Positions 61,201 to 64,000 of a stretch of DNA of 64,000 nt are shown here, in pieces. The notes beneath the pieces are model-generated. The model saw only the letters and a program-made list of their open reading frames with translations, searched no databases and was not told the origin of the DNA. The DNA lies in assembly GCA_965233665.1 (NCBI GenBank), contig CBDDTG010000045.1, forward strand, positions 1-64,000. The letters are read 5' to 3'. Made by a program: the position numbers and the translations under genes. The DNA comes from Bacterioplanes sp965233665 (GTDB lineage Bacteria > Pseudomonadota > Gammaproteobacteria > Pseudomonadales > Oceanobacteraceae). The stretch's first letter is position 1, and each line of letters begins with the position of its first letter.

Positions 61201-64000
61201 CCTGAGTTAACGACAGATAGCTGGCGCTGATCGACGCTCCCTAGCGTTACTTGATCGCCATACAGCAAACCTGCATTGCTCACTCGCCCGCTCACCGTTT
61301 GGTTAAGCGCCAACTCACCTGAAGTTGATATCCGCCCTGCGTTTGCTAATTGCTGCGCATCTACGGCTAAAGAAGCAGATGGATTTTCGTCTGTGCTAGC
61401 AATCACTCCCTGGTTGGTAAGCTGATTTGCTGCAATGGTGCTGTCAGCGTCATACACCAAACTGCCATCGTTAGCCAAAGACTGCAGCGCTTCTAAGCGC
61501 AATACGCCCACGCCAATGTAGGCATCGGCCCCTTCATTGTGGAAGTCGCCACCGGACATAGCAAACTCAGATGACATACTGATTTGCCCTGAGTTTTGTA
61601 GCGAGCCAATGCCACGCATCGCTAAGCCGCTGTTGGCAGCATCTTTACGCTCGGCCAGCAGCCCTTTATTAATCAATGTCCCTGGTGAGCCAGAAGATAA
61701 ATCGAGCACACCTCTAATAATATCGGTTGCCGCATCTTCTCCATTGATGAACGTCGATGCTGCCAAATAAACCTGGTCATCCTCGTTGGCTTCTTCACGC
61801 TGATACAGGATGCCATTATTTTCTAACGTATCATTGATGCTAAAATCACCACGTTCAAGTGACAACTTACCTGTATTTCTTAGGTTATCGGCATCAATAT
61901 TAAACTGTTGACCTACAATAAGACCTGCATTATCTAAAATCCCTATACGTGCTGCATCAATGTCTCCTAGCGCAACTATCGAGGCATCGACATTTTTTTG
62001 GCCATTCTCAACAACGTCAACATCATGCAAGCTTATGCGTTCATCTGTTTCGACGTCCCCCTCATTAGACACCAAAGAAAAACCGCCAATGGATAAGACA
62101 CCATCCACTTTCTGTTGCCCAGCATATTCATTGCGCTGAATAATGGATCCGCTATTAGTTAGCTTACTAGTATTAGAGTTGGATGACAGTTCTACAACAT
62201 AACCACCAACCGTACCAGCATTAGTAACTTCATCTGCAGTGATCGAGAGATCGCTACCAGTTAAGCTCGCACCCTCTTTATTAGCAAGCATACTGGCACG
62301 AAAAATCAATGATTCTGCATTCAGGTCACCACTATTAACGATACCACCAGTTGCAGCCACGCTGGCTTTGGTTACTTCGGTAATACCGCTGTTATCAAAG
62401 TTAGCCACTTGCACTTCAAGATTGCTAGCATTGAGACTACCGCCCTGGTAAAAGTACTCGAGATCACCGGTTATCTGATTGCTAATAGTTGCTCGTCCGA
62501 CTAACTTGGTATTATTCGGGTCGCTAATATAAAATTTATTAAGACCAGTTAAGTCCAGATCATGAGCGTCTAAAACACCCCCATTAATGAAGCTTCCGGC
62601 AGACAACTCTTCATTTTCCCAATCCATCAGCTGACCAATAGAAATAGACCCAGCGTTGTGCAATAAACTCTGCTCACTACGGGCCAGTAGGCTCATGGTG
62701 TCAGCAGATAACTGAGCGCCAGCAGTGTTGCTGATTTTGTTATAATCTAGAAACAAATAATCTGCGCCGATTCTTCCAGCATTGTTAATATTGTTAGCTA
62801 CCAAGGAAGCCTGACTTGAAGATAGAGTAGCGCCATCTCTGTTATCGATGGTATCAGCTTGAACGTATAAATTCTTATAGCTGATCAATTTGCCAGAGTT
62901 ATCCAGAAGCTGATCCAAATCTAAATCTGTCCGTTCAGACGTGCGAACATCCCCCTGATTCGACATGCTTTGTGCTTGCACTGACAGTAACCGAGACGAG
63001 AGTTCGGTATCAGAACCAAGTGCCACTTCTCGGGCAGCTAAAGTAATATACTCACTATGTAGGCCTAACCCCTCGGTTGTGAATAAGTCATCAACCGATG
63101 CTTTAAATATTCTACTGACAACGGTAGTTAAATCCGCAGTCAGAGCTTTTGATTCCAAGTTAATAACATCAGCGTTAATCTCTGACTGGTTCAGCATTAA
63201 CTGATCACTTTCAATATCTAACGCTTCAGATACGGCCACTTTACCGCCAACAACCACAGATTTGCCATCAATATCGATATTGCGCGCATCTGTATCCGCC
63301 TGAAAAGTTACCTCCTGCCCATCAACAAGGATATCATTAGTGACACGAACACGAGAGTTAGCATCAAGCACAGCTTCTGTCGCCGTAATGGACAGCCAGT
63401 CCGACTGTACGTCGGAACTTCGAAGAGCTACTTCATCTCCTTGCAACTCAATCGTTCTAGCTATAAACATAGAATCGATAAGGTCAAAGTCATTTACTTG
63501 TGCATCAAATACCTCCCCTGAGCTAGAATTCTCTGACTCTGGTTCGAACAAAAGTATTTGCCACTTATCTCCAACCAACAGTGCAGTGTCTGATATCAAT
63601 TTTACTTCTTCAGACTGATACTGGTTGTCACGCGAGATAATCTCATCACTATCGACTCTAAGGTCCTTAACAATAAAGTCCGAGGATGTAAAAGATATAG
63701 ATTCACCATCTATACTCAAATCATCTGTATGAGTAAAAACATCGGAGAGTAAAACTGATTCAGAAGCAATACTAATATCCGAGGCAACCATCTCTGTTTC
63801 AGACACACTGAGATCTGGGGATGAGATATTTAAAACATTGCTCTGCAATACACTCTGTGAAACAGCAGTGTTATTCCCCTTCATAACCATAGCCTCAGCC
63901 GCAACTGTAGACTCACCTATATTGAGTGAAGCAGAGCTGATCAAGTCTATATTCTTAGCAGAAATCAATGCATCTGATATATCAGCAGAATGCACATCTA
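52242..64000 (-). CDS. CdiA-type contact-dependent inhibition toxin / filamentous haemagglutinin, N-terminus outside the window
   Basis: At least 3917 codons without a break, open at the right edge. Order from the visible N-terminus: (1) haemagglutinin repeats to about residue 1650 (NSGQLHGNQQVTLTSTQLNN style); (2) a spacer-like zone at about 1650-2200 with YKVKEIKKLGVKVDEDYYLY, in the place of the receptor-binding/YP part; (3) the typical pre-FHA-2 word YLENNESVKLGEALTQEQIA and LLWYISKNIGGEEKLVPAVY; (4) FHA-2 repeats at about 2280-3265 with many GGNxxxxAGxDI phrases; (5) a pretoxin zone with NTLGHEVLES and VENRQLYTEEGEWLQG (residue about 3494, compare VENN/VNNRQLH); (6) a short hydrophobic helix and the C-terminal toxin. 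Exported by a CdiB partner not in view. Confidence 0.93.
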   Translation of the reverse strand, partial: DVHSADISDALISAKNIDLISSASLNIGESTVAAEAMVMKGNNTAVSQSVLQSNVLNISSPDLSVSETEMVASDISIASESVLLSDVFTHTDDLSIDGESISFTSSDFIVKDLRVDSDEIISRDNQYQSEEVKLISDTALLVGDKWQILLFEPESENSSSGEVFDAQVNDFDLIDSMFIARTIELQGDEVALRSSDVQSDWLSITATEAVLDANSRVRVTNDILVDGQEVTFQADTDARNIDIDGKSVVVGGKVAVSEALDIESDQLMLNQSEINADVINLESKALTADLTTVVSRIFKASVDDLFTTEGLGLHSEYITLAAREVALGSDTELSSRLLSVQAQSMSNQGDVRTSERTDLDLDQLLDNSGKLISYKNLYVQADTIDNRDGATLSSSQASLVANNINNAGRIGADYLFLDYNKISNTAGAQLSADTMSLLARSEQSLLHNAGSISIGQLMDWENEELSAGSFINGGVLDAHDLDLTGLNKFYISDPNNTKLVGRATISNQITGDLEYFYQGGSLNASNLEVQVANFDNSGITEVTKASVAATGGIVNSGDLNAESLIFRASMLANKEGASLTGSDLSITADEVTNAGTVGGYVVELSSNSNTSKLTNSGSIIQRNEYAGQQKVDGVLSIGGFSLVSNEGDVETDERISLHDVDVVENGQKNVDASIVALGDIDAARIGILDNAGLIVGQQFNIDADNLRNTGKLSLERGDFSINDTLENNGILYQREEANEDDQVYLAASTFINGEDAATDIIRGVLDLSSGSPGTLINKGLLAERKDAANSGLAMRGIGSLQNSGQISMSSEFAMSGGDFHNEGADAYIGVGVLRLEALQSLANDGSLVYDADSTIAANQLTNQGVIASTDENPSASLAVDAQQLANAGRISTSGELALNQTVSGRVSNAGLLYGDQVTLGSVDQRQLSVVNSGVNSLDAQGELVAGGIQSKNGPVEIVTQSFANHDQNTQGQVTSGNELKLDVSSAVNLRGKVEAAGAVALNMAALDVNQNASVRSASGNSHITVAGDANIAGDIQLSGNSQLNAGRLDNSGQIQGNQLGFAIGGQLNNRGKIVTGSVAVGAGSISNSGQLHGNQQVTLTSTQLNNAGQLTSANRMSLNAHGGSLSNSGTVNAIQLNASANRISTGAGSFINAQDASLQASQIENRGTLNQAQGSGQFILSADAIANLGSSALMDISRGSLQASELSNEGTIVSERGSDAGQLIIHPLESLDNSGQLFAHSDLQISESLTNSGKLQVKDITADGITSFSNSGDLRAENAAYIASSSDLINEGNVIANEVTLNSQRLVTNSGLVRADSNMVIEANKITNAEGAEISTSNDSAGMTITARQSAVNQGNIIAKGDIDLDVAHFDNRGNMTATQTGTLKLDSLNNNGYIYGKDIVVGSQTQYITEDGLAGSQSTSGNVTGLYADNSLTMFVQGLLKATYQSKLITLNSDQDLEIGGNVYADDILNIDVKGLTVLDTGIISINGNNSSSVWEIDGDVLNQGYIATQGDLKLTATNLTNESELASVGLIDITAESLANTSDAVLSGKAGLSIQGTSGVSQTLFNEGALVSGDVLDLDVVDIENSGKISSRGGSWNFSSLSNSEEGKIYSLGDTFWGTDSSRVGALDNEGVIVTSNVDAYVESFKNEDGSQFVSIGDHSYIDSSSFFYNGEGSILSAKNDLRITTANQLQNFGGIKSYGDATLSATTIMNGSLDERALGLIDIAGALTVNASLMRNEGWTVDSGKQDLVYKIGSYGFRYKVKEIKKLGVKVDEDYYLYHTVGVDYGYSEKQAERSEIYSGGKAQFNARVENEYSYIGSGDTVVITGGGYNSSDTIDVTQTVVQFKSPRQEKPKEDAKEFFTNLQQEFSSGDEELRDKAYNILDNNHVSVGSDGSITFRNYKYPSGPISPHRVLSTTTSTMDNPYVVGIIYGRNGTSLSGDFVNNGYANTRKLTIGDEEGANGADEAADAEAAQLAQQQEQSNQDVADIGSDGAGYSGSDTASGTREVDVANVDPALVPEEVPQSSFTNKVSGPSLLDLQKEPASALLLLESGVKGYDYEDLNALAVGGDKSPHELAAEKALRDALAQLGSRTGENSEEISAGQVTPFGDTTATLYDLPEDIRNIVFASYGISPDPRSALELIPQIQRPDVDAQYFYNPIEEAQLLRTAAMRESGSTYFSDDWRSAQQQRDAMFNNSLAYLENNESVKLGEALTQEQIASLESPLLWYISKNIGGEEKLVPAVYLPEATMAQMTTPEAGKLNVDTLIANVDEFTNSGLIDVKEHASIEANTFTNQRLTNTVETDHYARTSVSDGGAINAGSLTVKTTGDINNLGGSMKTDGDLTLDADGNVNLAAVETREYFEAGKNIDEKNGYVTSTIEAGGNAELIAGGDINSQAADVTVEGDLGLDAENINLLGVTEREYQQRHSEKSDTFSSSEKTEQWETQTFKGTTFDVGGNTSMTARNDINMVGTTIEGDGNIGLKAGNDVLITAGISQESYSKEKSGEGAFTTSGQQKGHITQTAVGSNLHAGGNLTIDSDGGDVSILGSTLRAEENLLLGDMKIQRDETGAPILDENGQYITEDGESIANLTIGSVELKDEEWNEKQSGLKGPLKKLAQVAAFTLSATGVSQQMQALGIDTEITIARSESERTETTRHVGSTTTAGGNLVARLDEHLQVNGSEVGADGSGLLHSKTASYDTTTDTTTTTKQRSEETVSADEMALSKDEVIVASATHTDHTETETTVEQTANVTKLNFGNFSSNTVGDTAFNGVDATILGDASITGGDVSFGTASTTDSKVSEEHTVETSYSVGVRNAYVDAAYAAEAVADATSAVGDAKDALDDAKRRVKDGTLAQSALDDFHANLAAAQAQLTNATIALGAAGATAAGSSGTGGFYASAGVNRNETSKQSSESHTTQHGSEFKVGGSAFISARDGGAIDIIGSSLDVGEHLSLDADDVNILASANESRSSSSEQSRSAGFSVSTSGADGASAAQQMAAASGSANVNEQNSDSDSYSKTYNNSSIKAGSLSSTSENLHLAGANVDITGDIDITTDTLIVESLQNESRSSNSSEGGGFSASSGGGGTVSYNNTDGSSERAWTDEQTTLIGGGNVNINAKNTEVHGAVVANAVRNEDGSLTDLGNLNLITDELIVTDLKDTDVSESSGINMSVSMSSGKDEKGERQLSANSTTVGLTNQGHRKEQTTSGTLGGGTITRRDGSEHDLGDTNRDLNNTQVVTLDQQTGGLNATVTVDHRLMSEEGRKDIKENFEDTYEHGEDIGRAAQTVATDERSSLLDFGTNVHNNSQLTQLKNELVRNPAYQSVVAGLNSKDPEQYQQAMQVVGQLAQDKFGLNPTDIQFYDGGETTSSSLADVDGLTDRKGGTVADASNAENGNIFIDGGDGASKTDMANTLGHEVLESQMQQGQGSGLFGTPSGDAKESLADALGAQMQDRLNQAAGGNLDSTGGADFSAALASSAGVRAGTERANNVGGATVENRQLYTEEGEWLQGQVANYAVEKGISEEQAQRDLTQAALRSADSTHNHQLRETDDNIEALEWLSDQADSNPEMPSELATLVRLEEDIEGNTSHAEKTEIRRESGYYNREKNAVTWQDPSLAPMYESAIDADLSGGPTSVMRDKRTEEICGPDGCMSMNPTLAGAIAGVANETVLMGAIDPEKIQDPDVKEAFETASDITTAVSMATLAGAGKNAVEMMVKKSDDIVDAVDSNKIREVTEKFGDKGPDTKPAKNADGYNVPETVTRRDNDFSSPVNEKGVGKSRIDEDGNLIPANPDADVDITRHVANDRNYKNDAPTTSTSEVGGESQPKNYGSDQIEIDTGRLQRDINDGKVTGTKVIPSQQIKDHLQDKVNAAQRRYDANPSKNNAGALERAKRNLENASRDNECLLVGCVPKNYIKGGK
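52245..52745 (-). other. CdiA C-terminal toxin module, possible ADP-ribosyltransferase-like fold
   Basis: The last 167 codons, after the linker DKGPDTKPAKNADG. Features in order: VTRRDNDFSS, LIPANPDADVDITRHVANDR, APTTSTSEVGG, NYGSDQIEIDTGRL, a helical stretch, and NECLLVGCVPKNYIKGGK. Arg-Asp near the start, a Ser-Thr-Ser strand in the middle and a Glu-hydrophobic strand near the end are the layout of the R-S-E class of ADP-ribosyltransferases, which use them to bind NAD and orient catalysis. The match is by eye, and the second Glu of an ExE motif is not seen. If not an ADP-ribosyltransferase, the module is of unknown type. Composition is AT-rich. Confidence 0.4.

Overview
The window looks like chromosomal DNA of a marine-type gammaproteobacterium, most like the Pseudomonadales/Oceanospirillales. 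The pointers are the conserved order leuS-lptE-holA, the speD / OsmC / crp(vfr) arrangement known from Pseudomonas, ubiX next to mpl, several TonB-dependent receptors, a FadL porin and many Gly/Ser-rich lipoproteins. No rRNA, tRNA or CRISPR array was seen. Base composition judged by eye is mid-to-high GC, apart from AT-rich stretches at about 48.7-49.6, 51.5-53 and 57.2-64 kb.

Layout. 0-3.3 kb: a response-regulator-like gene and a MalT/LuxR-type regulator, each with one frameshift. 3.4-11.9 kb: a probable iron-responsive island (FecA-like receptor, fatty acid hydroxylase-type membrane enzyme, Tat-exported DUF1513 protein, DUF4382 lipoprotein, imelysin, DUF4856 lipoprotein) with two Fur-box-like sites. 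12-16.8 kb: monothiol glutaredoxin, fused 5-oxoprolinase, di-haem cytochrome c. 17-21 kb: leuS-lptE-holA. 21.3-23.2 kb: two convergent genes whose 3' ends and shared terminator are repeated four times in a 136-bp tandem array. 23.4-26.8 kb: FadL, AraC regulator and a PEBP gene split by a 266-bp MITE-like element. 27-34.6 kb: peroxiredoxin-glutaredoxin fusion, glyoxalase, Lpd-like flavoprotein, YHYH lipoprotein, ubiX, mpl, fbp. 34.6-39.6 kb: a three-gene cassette (hybrid kinase, ABC substrate-binding protein, TonB receptor) carrying eight frameshifts. 39.8-44.6 kb: ppa, then a divergent short-LOV photoreceptor and cobalamin-site-less LitR-like MerR regulator, then rsmC and a small receptor-like barrel. 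44.8-48.6 kb: speD, OsmC, crp/vfr and an HD-GYP response regulator. 48.7-51.5 kb: an AT-rich lipoprotein, a REP-associated tyrosine transposase, and palindromic repeats with a 14-bp tandem array. 51.5-64 kb: the 3' end of a contact-dependent inhibition locus, with a giant CdiA-type protein running off the right edge and an unrecognised candidate immunity gene.

Most notable points: (1) the CdiA C-terminal domain has an Arg / Ser-Thr-Ser / Glu layout suggestive of an ADP-ribosyltransferase-like toxin, paired with an immunity candidate I cannot assign; (2) the LOV/LitR pair matches a light-response module described in Pseudomonas putida; (3) the 136-bp array of two gene tails; (4) a clean MITE insertion with a 3-bp target duplication whose removal restores the PEBP frame; (5) clustered frameshifts that spare every housekeeping gene, which suggests decay of accessory sensing and uptake genes, although sequencing error must be excluded. 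All family assignments come from reading motifs; no database search was run.
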